A DNA stretch of 30,710 bases from CAUZEO01 sp963578625 (GTDB lineage Bacteria > Verrucomicrobiota > Kiritimatiellia > SLOV01), in assembly GCA_963578625.1 (NCBI GenBank), contig CAUZEO010000021.1:1-30710 (forward strand), read 5' to 3'. Shown here in pieces: positions 1 through 8,997 of the stretch. Position numbers and translations under genes: made by a program. The notes under the pieces are model-generated. The model made no database searches. It was not told the origin of the DNA and saw only the letters and a list, made by a program, of their open reading frames with translations. Position 1 is the stretch's first letter. Each line of letters starts with the position of its first letter.

Positions 1-1410
1 TGGACGTTGGCCATTCTGGGGATACTCAGCGCGATTCTTGCGTATGGAAGCTATCTGGCTATCCAAGAGCCATCACGATCGTTTCAAATTTCCATGCACA
101 GTGCGATGGTTATTATGGTCGCGAGCTTCCTGTTGTATGGGAATCTTGGACATCCGTTCGTTTCGCTCGGCCACCTTACAAAAAAAGGTGATCGTTGGGT
201 CGTGAGTATGAAGGATGTTCCACGCATGGAAGACATCATTCGTTACAAGGAAGGTGTAACGGGTACTGTCATGGTGAAAGAAATCCCTGATGGATCGAAA
301 AGTCGTCTGATCTATATTGATGACCAGCCTGTAGCTTCCACTGACTTGAGTTCCAAGGTCGATGCGAAAATGTTGGCGCATCTTCCGCTGCTGTTACATG
401 AGAATCCGAAGCGGATGTTGTCGGTTGGTTTTGGTAGTGGTGGCACCTCCTGGTCGATGACCCTCTATGACATAGAAGCCGATACTGTTGAAATTGAGCC
501 CGAAGTGATTAATTCGGCGCACCTGTTTCATGAGCAGAACTACGGTGTAATGGACGAACCGAATTTTAGTGTCATCATCAATGATGCTCGCGATTATCTC
601 CATATCACCAACACGAAATATGACGCTATCGCTACCGATGCGACAAATCTGCAATACAAACAAAATGCCAATCTTTATACAGTGGAATATTTTCAGTTAA
701 TGAAAGACAGTATGACGGAAGGCGGGATTGCTGTTGCATGGATACCGATGATAGCCCCTGATGAGTTTAAAATCCTGTTGAATTCATTCGCTACAGTATA
801 CAAGGATGCTTCCCTTTGGTACATCAACTCAATCATCACAAACTTCGGGATTCTTGTCGGTACGAACCACCCTTTGCGGATTGATATTGATGAGTTAAAA
901 GAAAGGATGCTCATTCCCGGTATTAAAGAGGATCTTGAAGAAATAGGCGTCAATCATCCCTATCAATTTATACATTTTATGCATTTAGATAACGCAGCGT
1001 TAAGGCGCTATGTCGGTAATGCGGCATTACATACGGATGATAGGCCCATACTGGAATTCACATCTCCCTTGAGCTTTTACCAGACAGCGGAAAACTTTTT
1101 GCTTAACATGACGGAGACTCTCGAATTTCGTCCAAAAAATTATTCAGAATACGTGAGTATTTTGTCGCCGGAAGATCAGGAACAGTTTGATCGGTATGGC
1201 CAGGCATCACAACTATGGAATGAGTTTTATGCAACCGTATATCGATATCGTGCACATAAAATAAACAGGCGAAGAACTGATGCTTTCAATGAATTAGTGA
1301 CGATGGTTCACCAGGGATCCGAGGCCAAACTTCTTGCACCCAATTATGAATTAAATAACACGATGCATTATCAGGCAGAGGCGGCCTTGCAACAGGAGAG
1401 AAATAGATAA
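1..1410 (+). CDS. Membrane-anchored spermidine-synthase-like protein, 5' truncated
   Basis: The frame is open from base 1, so the N-terminus lies outside the window; the TTG at 7 is only the first possible start inside it. Two hydrophobic segments at the beginning (LGILSAILAYGSYLAI and MVIMVASFLLYG) look like the last spans of a membrane domain. A Rossmann-type methyltransferase fold follows: the SAM/dcSAM-binding loop SVGFGSGG, the acidic strand end VEIEPEV, NDARDYL, and YDAIATDATN at the place where spermidine synthases carry their catalytic Asp loop. Proteins of this build are usually annotated as fused MFS/spermidine synthase; many probably do not make spermidine, so the substrate is unknown. 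After about residue 370 the C-terminus shows no recognised domain. Base composition is visibly more AT-rich than in every other large gene here, which may mean a different origin. Confidence 0.75.
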   Translation, partial: WTLAILGILSAILAYGSYLAIQEPSRSFQISMHSAMVIMVASFLLYGNLGHPFVSLGHLTKKGDRWVVSMKDVPRMEDIIRYKEGVTGTVMVKEIPDGSKSRLIYIDDQPVASTDLSSKVDAKMLAHLPLLLHENPKRMLSVGFGSGGTSWSMTLYDIEADTVEIEPEVINSAHLFHEQNYGVMDEPNFSVIINDARDYLHITNTKYDAIATDATNLQYKQNANLYTVEYFQLMKDSMTEGGIAVAWIPMIAPDEFKILLNSFATVYKDASLWYINSIITNFGILVGTNHPLRIDIDELKERMLIPGIKEDLEEIGVNHPYQFIHFMHLDNAALRRYVGNAALHTDDRPILEFTSPLSFYQTAENFLLNMTETLEFRPKNYSEYVSILSPEDQEQFDRYGQASQLWNEFYATVYRYRAHKINRRRTDAFNELVTMVHQGSEAKLLAPNYELNNTMHYQAEAALQQERNR

Positions 1411-1961
1411 ACTCCGATAACACTGAAGCCATCCCGCTACAGTCGTGCAAAGTCGTCGTTCACCTCCGGGGGACCAGAGGTTGGTTTGAGCGGGAAGAAG
1501 TGAAATCCGCGAGCTGCGCCCTGTCCTTTCTCCATACTGCGCTGATCCAGCCTCCCATCCCCTGGAGGTGGATGGCTGCTTTGCGCGGTTCGGGCTGGAA
1601 GCCCAAGCTATGCGTATGAAACCAGCCGGCCCATTCCAACTGAAACAGAAACCGCGAAACTCAACTCCGTGCGACTCGCTCACTTCGACACCTTCGGCAT
1701 CGTCGTCCGCCGCGGCCTCTTCACGCCCGCGGGGTATGGTGCAGAGGCCTGGATTACCCGAGCCTTGCACCAAGGCTCTGACGCGCTCCGACTTCGCTCT
1801 GCCGCCGCACTCCAATTTCTCTCCTCTTCGTCGCGGAATAGTTGTCGAATTGAAATATCGAAGTGGCATTCAACCCTTCTCGCACTACACAACGCAAAAT
1901 TTCACTTCCATCCAGCCCTGATTGGACACACAGTGTCGCGAATTTATCCAGGGGGTAAGTC
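1411..1961. other. Gene-free spacer with palindromic repeats
   Basis: No reading frame here has a convincing start, ribosome binding site or recognisable protein. It holds a small hairpin GGGCT-GGA-AGCCC (1592-1604), a perfect hairpin GAGCCTTG-CAC-CAAGGCTC (1760-1778), and at about 1796-1817 a stretch ending CCGCACTCCAATTT that recurs in other intergenic regions. The last 20 bases carry the AGGGGGT ribosome binding site of the next gene. A promoter for the paralogue array would be expected here, but I see no clear -35/-10 pair. Confidence 0.6.
1760..1817. repeat. Palindromic intergenic repeat
   Basis: An 8-bp perfect stem with a 3-base loop (GAGCCTTG/CAAGGCTC) is followed by GACTTCGCTCTGCCGCCGCACTCCAATTT. 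The end CGCACTCCA[A/T]ATT-like motif also occurs at about 20571 and 15046, and in reverse orientation at about 20511, so this is probably one degenerate member of a dispersed repeat family. Confidence 0.55.
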
Positions 1962-4900
1962 ATGAAAACAGTACTAAAGCGCGCGGCGTTGTGCCTGTGC
2001 TTGGGGCTCGGGTGCGGGACTTGGGCCTTGGCCCAGGGCGTGGACGTGGGCGGAGGCAGGGGAAGCGGGGAGCCGAGTGAACCGCTCCGGGTATTTCAGA
2101 ACCGGGGTGCAAGAGAGGTCGTTCCTCCCGCGCCGGATTCTTCGGAGCCGCCTACGTATACAGACCCCGAGGGCCGTTTAAGGATCCTGATCGACAGGAA
2201 ACGCGGCTACCTGAAATCGCTGCGATTTCCGGGGCTGTTCCTGGGGGCGGACGCTCGAAGCATCGACCGGTACATCGTCCTCGATGGTGCTTCCAGTTCA
2301 GAGCTGGACGATGAGGTTACCCGCTTTGAGGATCGGACAGACGCCGACACTCCGCACATCATCGTGGAATGCCTGAACCGCCGGTCAGGTATCGCCGTCC
2401 GAAAAATCTATCAACTCGACGCGGCCCACCACGAAGTAATCAAGCGGGTCGAGATCAATTCGCCCGTTGAGAAATTCCTGAACATCGTGTCGGTGACCGT
2501 CCTCTCGGACGAGGCACGGGAGGGAGGCTACTACTACCAGTACATCGCTCACACCTCCAGCCGGTACACTACCTTTCCCACCGCGGCCATCCCCGAGGGC
2601 TACTTCGTCAACGGGCGCAATATGCAGAGCGGACTCTGCACCGTGACTCGGCCGGATATCGACTTCACCTACGGCGAAGTCCAACTCACGATCAACGGCG
2701 TACCGGAGTACATGGGCCTCAACGCAGATGAGTTTCCGAACAAGGACCGGATCGAATCCATGGTCACGCGTGAGGGCTGGCAGCTTCCCCGGGGGAACTG
2801 GCTTCATCTTGTACCCGGAAAAGGCGTGCAAACGAAGAGCTGGCTCTATTCCGCAACCCGCGGGACGCACTTGATGTGGCACGCCAAGTATCACGACCGC
2901 TACTTTTTCCCCGCCTTCGCGCCGGAGAGAAGTCTCGAGAAGCGCATCGACATGGCCTTTGATGCCAGTTTCCTTTGGCCGCACGCCGCAACCAAATATA
3001 AAGACGGCGCCCTCGAGCTGATCGAAGGCAACCTGGAACTTCAAACCGGGGGCCTGAACAAGCGCTGGGAAAACGAAGCGATTCAGATAAATACAGCCGA
3101 CGGTGGACCGGTGTGGCACCAGCGCCTCGACACCTTCGACGCGGTGTACGCGACATTCGAATCCCTCGACCTAGACCCGCGCGCATGGGTCACCTGCGGC
3201 CTGGCGGAAACCATGTACACTATGGGAGATCTTCTATCCGACCACATGTGGATTGCCGCAAGCGCACGGGCTCGCCCCGACCAAATGATGAAGGTCCCCA
3301 TGGAGGAGTACTTCCGGTTCGTGCGAAAGCTTCAGCACCGGTGGCCCCGGTTCAAGCTCTTCAACTACGAGCGCGGTGGTTACTACCCCCATACCGACAC
3401 CATTCAGGCGCATCCCGAGTTTGCCTTCCGGGCGACCCGCCGCAGCGAGTTCAGCGTCGTGTACAGCTATACCCCGATTTGGGAAATCTACTGGGCGCAG
3501 ATGGAGGATAAGTACCTGGGATTGCAGAAGGAAGGCGTTTCGCTCTACGAAGACTGGGCTTTGCCTGGGACCGTGATGCAGGAAATGCCGGATGGGAAGA
3601 CGATCTTCCAAAGCTACGAATCCTGCCAGATCGCACTGAAGAAGGCGGTCCGGGCCCTGCGCGACGCAGGTAGTTTTTTCTTCGTCAACCAGCCCTCCGG
3701 ACCCTGGGCGGATTTCGGGTATGTCGAGGGAGGCAGTTGGGACACCGATTCGCAGATCGAGTGGCGCTACTGGGCGGACCGACTGCAACTTTACAAGTTG
3801 CATGAGTTTCGACCCAACACGGTGGTGGCCCTCGACATGATGTGTGATGAGTTCATTCACCAGTGCCTCCTCTATAATTTCGTGCCCAACATCAGGAACC
3901 GGGTGGGGGTGGCCACCGCCCAGAGCTGGGCCCCAAAAGAGTTGATTCGACTGCGGTGGAACCTGCGGGAAGCGAGCATGGCCCCGGTGCCGCTTCGGCC
4001 GGTCCCCTGGGAAATCCCTGACAGTCCGCTGGAAACCAGCGTGATGACCCTGCCCGGGACGGTCTACCTCGCCGCATACAACCACGTGACCAACGACCAT
4101 ACCGCCGACCTGTCGGTGGACTTGCATCCAGTGATCGAGCGGAAGCCCCACGCGATCTGGAGAGTGGACATTACTAAGGGACCCTGGGTGGGCCTGGTCA
4201 CCCCGCAGGGCTTTGAGCCGCATGGATACGAGACCCGGGAAGACGGTGTGTACCAAAAGGTCGGATACAAGTTTGAAGAGGCGGAAACGGAATTCTCGCG
4301 ATACGACAAAGCCGTATGGGACGATCTGCATTTGACGTTGCCGGACGTGGCGATTTCAAAACGCCAGTCGGTCTACTTCTTTCTGGCGACGGTGCCGGCG
4401 GTGGTGCGTTCGGTCGAAGGCCGGGACGTCCTTTGGCCGGTGAGTAGCCAGCCTCACCTTAAGATCTCGCACCACCCGGACGGGTCGTTGCAGATCCGGA
4501 GCGAGTACACCGAAGCGGTACTGGCCGTTTCTCCCGATTGGCTGCATGCGGATGCGGGGATCGAGGCAGAGGACAAGAAGACCGGTTGGCCCACGGTCAT
4601 GGTGCGGCCTGGATCCTGGCGGCTGAAGCCCGATGGCCGGCTCTTGTACGAAAGCCGGCGGTCGGATGTACTCCCGGATTCCGCCGCGGGGTCGTTTGGC
4701 GGAATGTCACCTGTTTCCGTCGGTACACCGATTGCGGGAACCGAGGAACTCGGCTCGCAACATGTCCTGACGCTGCAAAATGGAATGGATGGGTATGAGG
4801 GGCAATCGAATGATCAGATCAACACCGGGCAATGGGGAAACAAGGGGAACATGACGCCCGGAGAGGACCACATTTTTATTTATGGGAACGGGGAGGCGAA

Positions 4901-5327
4901 TCGATATTCCCGCGAGCTGATCCGGTTCAATCTCGAGGGCCGTCTGCCTGCCGGTGCCGTCGTGCGACGGGCCGCTTTAGTTACTCACTCGCCCAAGGTC
5001 TCGGCGGGCGGAAAACAGGTTGTGCAGGGCTACCCGGTGTTGCAACCCTGGACTGACGGGCAAACCTGGTGGAAGAACTGGGGGAACGGCGGCAGCGATC
5101 CGGGGTATGTCGATGCGACACCCGTCTGCAGCGAGAGAGTCGGAGCAATCGGAAATACTCACTTTGTCCTTGATGTTGCGGTAGTCCAGGGGTGGCTTGA
5201 ACACCCCGCAAGGAATCACGGACTGCTCTTCAAGAACATTCACGACGACTCCGGCTTCCACTGGTGGGCTTGTGGCGACCAGGAGGAACATCCGCCGAAG
5301 CTGGTGATTGGGTATGATGCAAAGTAA
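1962..5327 (+). CDS. Paralogue A: secreted glycoside-hydrolase-like protein with C-terminal DNRLRE/CBM96 module
   Basis: 1121 residues. The start ATG follows AGGGGGT at a good distance and opens a classical signal peptide (KR-rich n-region, hydrophobic core) with a signal peptidase I site ALA|Q at 24/25. After a Pro-rich linker (about 50-65), residues 66-340 look beta-rich, with the motifs FTYGEVQLTINGVPEY and SATRGTHLMWH. Residues about 380-690 resemble an alpha/beta barrel of a glycoside hydrolase. Acidic residues conserved in all five paralogues are E470 region (NYERGGYY), D531 (YEDW), D584 (WADFGY), E589 (VEGG) and D594 (SWD). Residues 690-900 are again beta-rich. Residues about 932-1118 match the DNRLRE/CBM96 type (LQNGMDGYEGQ, LIRFNLEGRLPAGAVV, PPKLVIGYD), a carbohydrate-binding module. 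The exact hydrolase family and substrate are not recognised. First of five tandem copies; closest to E. Confidence 0.8.
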   Translation: MKTVLKRAALCLCLGLGCGTWALAQGVDVGGGRGSGEPSEPLRVFQNRGAREVVPPAPDSSEPPTYTDPEGRLRILIDRKRGYLKSLRFPGLFLGADARSIDRYIVLDGASSSELDDEVTRFEDRTDADTPHIIVECLNRRSGIAVRKIYQLDAAHHEVIKRVEINSPVEKFLNIVSVTVLSDEAREGGYYYQYIAHTSSRYTTFPTAAIPEGYFVNGRNMQSGLCTVTRPDIDFTYGEVQLTINGVPEYMGLNADEFPNKDRIESMVTREGWQLPRGNWLHLVPGKGVQTKSWLYSATRGTHLMWHAKYHDRYFFPAFAPERSLEKRIDMAFDASFLWPHAATKYKDGALELIEGNLELQTGGLNKRWENEAIQINTADGGPVWHQRLDTFDAVYATFESLDLDPRAWVTCGLAETMYTMGDLLSDHMWIAASARARPDQMMKVPMEEYFRFVRKLQHRWPRFKLFNYERGGYYPHTDTIQAHPEFAFRATRRSEFSVVYSYTPIWEIYWAQMEDKYLGLQKEGVSLYEDWALPGTVMQEMPDGKTIFQSYESCQIALKKAVRALRDAGSFFFVNQPSGPWADFGYVEGGSWDTDSQIEWRYWADRLQLYKLHEFRPNTVVALDMMCDEFIHQCLLYNFVPNIRNRVGVATAQSWAPKELIRLRWNLREASMAPVPLRPVPWEIPDSPLETSVMTLPGTVYLAAYNHVTNDHTADLSVDLHPVIERKPHAIWRVDITKGPWVGLVTPQGFEPHGYETREDGVYQKVGYKFEEAETEFSRYDKAVWDDLHLTLPDVAISKRQSVYFFLATVPAVVRSVEGRDVLWPVSSQPHLKISHHPDGSLQIRSEYTEAVLAVSPDWLHADAGIEAEDKKTGWPTVMVRPGSWRLKPDGRLLYESRRSDVLPDSAAGSFGGMSPVSVGTPIAGTEELGSQHVLTLQNGMDGYEGQSNDQINTGQWGNKGNMTPGEDHIFIYGNGEANRYSRELIRFNLEGRLPAGAVVRRAALVTHSPKVSAGGKQVVQGYPVLQPWTDGQTWWKNWGNGGSDPGYVDATPVCSERVGAIGNTHFVLDVAVVQGWLEHPARNHGLLFKNIHDDSGFHWWACGDQEEHPPKLVIGYDAK

Positions 5328-5462
5328 AAAATTCCCGCCAAAGTCATAATCTTTATGAGAGTGTGGTGCTGCGCAATGTCGGATATCGGGTTTTCAATGT
5401 TCAATATCGAAGAGGGTTCCTTGGATATTTGATGTTGGAAATTTTTAAGTGATGCGACAACT
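5328..5462. repeat. Duplicated spacer A-B (copy 1)
   Basis: This roughly 135-bp spacer is almost identical to the spacer between B and C (8862-8997), differing at about a dozen scattered positions plus one indel. It starts right after the stop codon (AAAATTCCCG...) and runs to the start codon. It shows that the duplication unit included the upstream DNA as well as the gene, so B and C should share 5' regulatory signals. Confidence 0.85.
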
Positions 5463-8400
5463 ATGACAGAGCGGAAAATCTTCATGAGAGGCAACGTGAA
5501 GACAGGATTAAAGCGCGCGGCGTTGTGCCTGTGGGTTGGACTCGGGTGCGGAACCTGGGTCTTCGCCCAGGGAGTGGATGTGGGCGGAGGCAGGCGGACC
5601 GAAGAGCCGGCTGAACCGCTGCGTACGTTTAATAACCGGGGGCCGAGAGAAGTTGTTCCGCCTGCGCCGGATCCTTCGGAGAAACCCACCTACATCGATG
5701 CGAATGGTCAGCTCGAGATCCTGATCGATCGGCAACATGGCTATTTGGCATCCCTGCGATTCCCCTCTCTTTTCGATGAAGCGGATGCCCGGAGCATCGA
5801 CCGCTATATTCTGCTCGGCGAAATTTCCAGTTCGGAACTGGACGATGAAGTAACCGGGTTCGAAGTCCGGGAGGATGCGGACAACCCGAAGATCATCGTG
5901 GACTGCCTGAACCGTAAATCGAGGTTTGCGATCCGGAAAATCTACGAGCTTTTTCCCGAACACCATGAAGTCATCAAGACCGTGGAACTGGATGCGCCGG
6001 CAGAAAATTTCCTCAACATGGTTTCGGTGACCGTCCTTTCGGACGCGACGCGTGAAGGGGGATACTACTATCAGTACATCTCCCACACCGCCAGCCGGTA
6101 CTGCAACTTCCCCACCGCAGCCATCCCCGAAAGCTACTTCGTCAACGGACGCAATATGCAGAGCGCGCTGTGTACCGTGACCCGGCCGGATATCGATTTT
6201 ACCTATGGTGAAGTGCAACTCACGATCAACGGCGTCCCGGAGTACATGGGCCTGAGTGCGGATGAGTATCCGAATAAGGGTCGGATAGAATCGATGGTCA
6301 CGCGGGAAGGCTGGCAGCTACCCCGAGGGAATTGGCTTTTGCTCGGACCCGGGAGAGGTGTTCAAACGAAGAGCTGGCTTTATTCCGCGACCCGGGGGAC
6401 GCACTTGATGTGGCATTCCAAGTACCACGATCGCTACTTCTTTCCGGCCTTTGCGCCAGAGAGAAGTCTCGAGAAGCGCATCGACATGGCCTTTGACATC
6501 AGTTTCCTGTGGCCGCACGCGGCAACGATATATACGAACGGCACCCTCGAATTGATCGAGGGCGATCTGGAACTTCATCTCGGGGGCTTGAACAAGCGCT
6601 GGGAAAACGAACCCATTGAACGGAACACACCCGATGGTGAACCGGTATGGCGCCAGCGCCTCGATGTCTTCGATGCCGCGTACGCGATGTTCGAAAGCCT
6701 CGATCTCGGTCCGCGCGCCTGGGTCACCTGCGGCCTGGCGGAAACGATGTACACCATGGGAGATCTGCTGGCCGACCACATGTGGATTGCGCCGACCGGT
6801 GCGAGGGCAAGCGCCGAGGAGATGAGGAAGGTCCCCATGGACGAGTACTTTCGGTTCGTACGAAAGCTGCAACACCGGTGGCCCCGCTTCAAGCTCTTTA
6901 ACTACGAGCGCGGCAACTATTACCCCCACACCGATACGATCAAGGCGCATCCCGAATTTGCCTTCCGGGCGGTCCCCAATCGTTCGGGTATCGGAATCAA
7001 CAATTATACGCCGCACTGGGGTCACTACTTTTCACAGCTTACGGATAAATACCTGCAGCTCCAGAAGGAAGGTGTTTCGCTCTACGAAGATTGGGCCCTG
7101 CCCAACTCCATGGTGCAGACGATGCCGGATGGGGCATTGACCTTTCAAAGCTACGAAACCTGCCAGATCGCGCTGAAAAAGATGGCTCGGGCCATGCGCG
7201 ACGCCGGCGGGTTCTTCTTTGTGAACCAGCCTTCGGGACCCTGGGCGGATTTCGGCTATGTCGAGGGCGGAAGCTGGGACACCGATACGCAGAGCGAGTG
7301 GCGCTTCTGGGGCGACCGGCTCCAACTGTACAAATTGCATGAATTTCGACCCAACACGGTGGTCGCTCTCGATATGATGTGTGATGAATTCATTCACCAG
7401 TGCCTCCTGTATAATTTTGTGCCCAACACCCGGAATCGAGTGGGGGTGTCAACGACACAGAGCTGGGCTCCCAAGGAGTTGATCCGGCTGCGCTGGCCCC
7501 TGCGGGAAGCGAGTATGGCGCCCGTTCCGCTGCGCCCTGTCCCCTGGGAGACTCCGGGCAGTCCGCTGGAAACCAGCGTAATGACCTTGCCGGGGTCGGT
7601 TTACCTGGGTGCGTACAATCACGTGACCAATGACCATACCGCGGACCTGTCTGTAGACCTGCGCCCGGTCATTGACCGGAGACCGTACGCGATCTGGAGA
7701 GTGGACATTACGAAGGGACCCTGGGCGGGCCTGGTTACCCCGCAGGGGATTGAGCCACATATGCCCTATTATCTCAAGCTGGGCGAAGTGTACCAGAAAG
7801 TAGGATACAAGTTTGAAGAGGCGGAAACGGAATTTTCCCCGTACGACGACGCCGTGTGGGATGTTATGCGCCTGAAGCTGCCGGATGTAAAAATTTCCGC
7901 GCGTCAGTCGACCTATTTTTTCCTGGCCATGGTTCCCGCTGTAGTGCGGTCGGTAGAAGGGCGGGAGGTTCTCTGGCCGGTGGGAAGCCAGCCGCATATT
8001 CATATTGAAGAAATCGAGGATGGAACGCTGCTTGTCCGCAACGATTACACCGAGGCCATCGTAGCCATTCATCCGGAGTGGCTATCCCAAGACTCCATTC
8101 TCGACACCCGGGATGAACAATTGGGTTGGCCCACGATCAAAATCCTTCCCGGCACCTGGCGCTTGAAACCCGATGGCCGCCTGCTCTATGAAAACCGTCC
8201 GAAGAGTCCGGTATCAGCTGAAAGTCTGCCTGCCACGACGTTGGCCGCCGCATCGCCTCGCGCTGCACTCGACACAACCGAGCTCGCGGCCGGGAACGTC
8301 CTTCATCTTCAAAACGGGAAAGACGGTTATCAGGGGCAATCCAACGATCAGGTGGCCACAGGTCAATGGGGAGACGAAGGGCACAATCGGCCCGGTGAAG

Positions 8401-8861
8401 ACGGCATCTTCTTATACCGTGATAATGATAAGACTCGGTATGCACATTCGCTCATCCGGTTCAACCTCGACGGGCAGTTGCCCGAGGGCGCAGGGGTAAC
8501 CCGTGCCGTTCTGGTTGTTAATTCACCCAAGCCGACCGCCGGCGGTGTAAGCGTGGTGAAGGGTTACAAAATTCTCAAACCCTGGGTGGACGGCAAGACT
8601 TGGTGGAACAACTGGGGTAGCGGGGGTACCGAGCCTGGGTATGTCGACGACGCTGTGCTGTGTATCGAGAAAGTCGGTGCAGTCGGCAATACATTCTTTG
8701 TGCTGGATGAGTTGGGCGTCCAGAAATGGATCGACCAACCAGATAGTAATCACGGTCTGCTTCTGAAGTCCGATCGCAGCGACAATGGTTTCCACTTCTG
8801 GGCCGACGGCGACACCGGCGCAAATCCGCCGAAGCTCATCCTCGAGTATGACACGAAGTAA
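5463..8861 (+). CDS. Paralogue B: secreted glycoside-hydrolase-like protein with DNRLRE/CBM96 module
   Basis: 1132 residues, same architecture as A. The signal peptide ends VFA|Q at about 35/36. The start is uncertain: ATG 5463 lacks a clear ribosome binding site, ATG 5484 is in frame, and GTG 5496 (preceded by GAGAGG) aligns exactly with the start of A. All three keep the signal peptide. The conserved central motifs are present: NYERGNYY, LYEDW, FFVNQPSGPWADFGY, VEGGSWD, LDMMCDEFIHQC. The linker before the C-terminal module (SPVSAESLPATTLAAASPRA) is Ala/Pro/Ser rich and differs from A. The module begins at NVLHLQNGKDGYQGQ and ends PPKLILEYD. Closest relative in the array is C, in both coding sequence and upstream spacer, which points to the most recent duplication. 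Confidence 0.8.
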   Translation: MTERKIFMRGNVKTGLKRAALCLWVGLGCGTWVFAQGVDVGGGRRTEEPAEPLRTFNNRGPREVVPPAPDPSEKPTYIDANGQLEILIDRQHGYLASLRFPSLFDEADARSIDRYILLGEISSSELDDEVTGFEVREDADNPKIIVDCLNRKSRFAIRKIYELFPEHHEVIKTVELDAPAENFLNMVSVTVLSDATREGGYYYQYISHTASRYCNFPTAAIPESYFVNGRNMQSALCTVTRPDIDFTYGEVQLTINGVPEYMGLSADEYPNKGRIESMVTREGWQLPRGNWLLLGPGRGVQTKSWLYSATRGTHLMWHSKYHDRYFFPAFAPERSLEKRIDMAFDISFLWPHAATIYTNGTLELIEGDLELHLGGLNKRWENEPIERNTPDGEPVWRQRLDVFDAAYAMFESLDLGPRAWVTCGLAETMYTMGDLLADHMWIAPTGARASAEEMRKVPMDEYFRFVRKLQHRWPRFKLFNYERGNYYPHTDTIKAHPEFAFRAVPNRSGIGINNYTPHWGHYFSQLTDKYLQLQKEGVSLYEDWALPNSMVQTMPDGALTFQSYETCQIALKKMARAMRDAGGFFFVNQPSGPWADFGYVEGGSWDTDTQSEWRFWGDRLQLYKLHEFRPNTVVALDMMCDEFIHQCLLYNFVPNTRNRVGVSTTQSWAPKELIRLRWPLREASMAPVPLRPVPWETPGSPLETSVMTLPGSVYLGAYNHVTNDHTADLSVDLRPVIDRRPYAIWRVDITKGPWAGLVTPQGIEPHMPYYLKLGEVYQKVGYKFEEAETEFSPYDDAVWDVMRLKLPDVKISARQSTYFFLAMVPAVVRSVEGREVLWPVGSQPHIHIEEIEDGTLLVRNDYTEAIVAIHPEWLSQDSILDTRDEQLGWPTIKILPGTWRLKPDGRLLYENRPKSPVSAESLPATTLAAASPRAALDTTELAAGNVLHLQNGKDGYQGQSNDQVATGQWGDEGHNRPGEDGIFLYRDNDKTRYAHSLIRFNLDGQLPEGAGVTRAVLVVNSPKPTAGGVSVVKGYKILKPWVDGKTWWNNWGSGGTEPGYVDDAVLCIEKVGAVGNTFFVLDELGVQKWIDQPDSNHGLLLKSDRSDNGFHFWADGDTGANPPKLILEYDTK

Positions 8862-8997
8862 AAAATTCCCGACAAAGTCACAATCTTTATAAGAGTGTGG
8901 TGCTGCGCAATGTCGGATATCGAATTTTCAATGTCCAATGTCGAAGAGGGTTCCTTGGATATTCGATATTGGAAATTTTCTAAGTGATGAGACAACT
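8862..8997. repeat. Duplicated spacer B-C (copy 2)
   Basis: Near-identical partner of 5328-5462. An additional base in the run GAAATTTTC/TAAG removes the stop codon seen in the A-B copy, so an ORF opens through the spacer from ATG 8938. The homologous A-B spacer is not open in that frame, so I treat the extension as fortuitous. TCGGATATCGAATTTTCAAT (8913-8932) also resembles the spacer at 23161-23180. Confidence 0.85.

Noticed and set aside
1568..1921. 117-codon ORF in the spacer before paralogue A
   Set aside because: Low-complexity Ser/Pro/Ala translation built partly from a repeat; no ribosome binding site or family.
1962..2040. Lipoprotein signal (LGLGC) in A, B, C and E
   Set aside because: The residue at -3 of the Cys is Gly, not the usual Leu of a lipobox, and a clear signal peptidase I site (ALA/VFA before Q) follows.
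8938..8997. Upstream start for paralogue C giving 20 extra residues
   Set aside because: The homologous A-B spacer is out of frame with a stop, the extra residues precede the signal peptide, and the stretch is clearly duplicated non-coding spacer.
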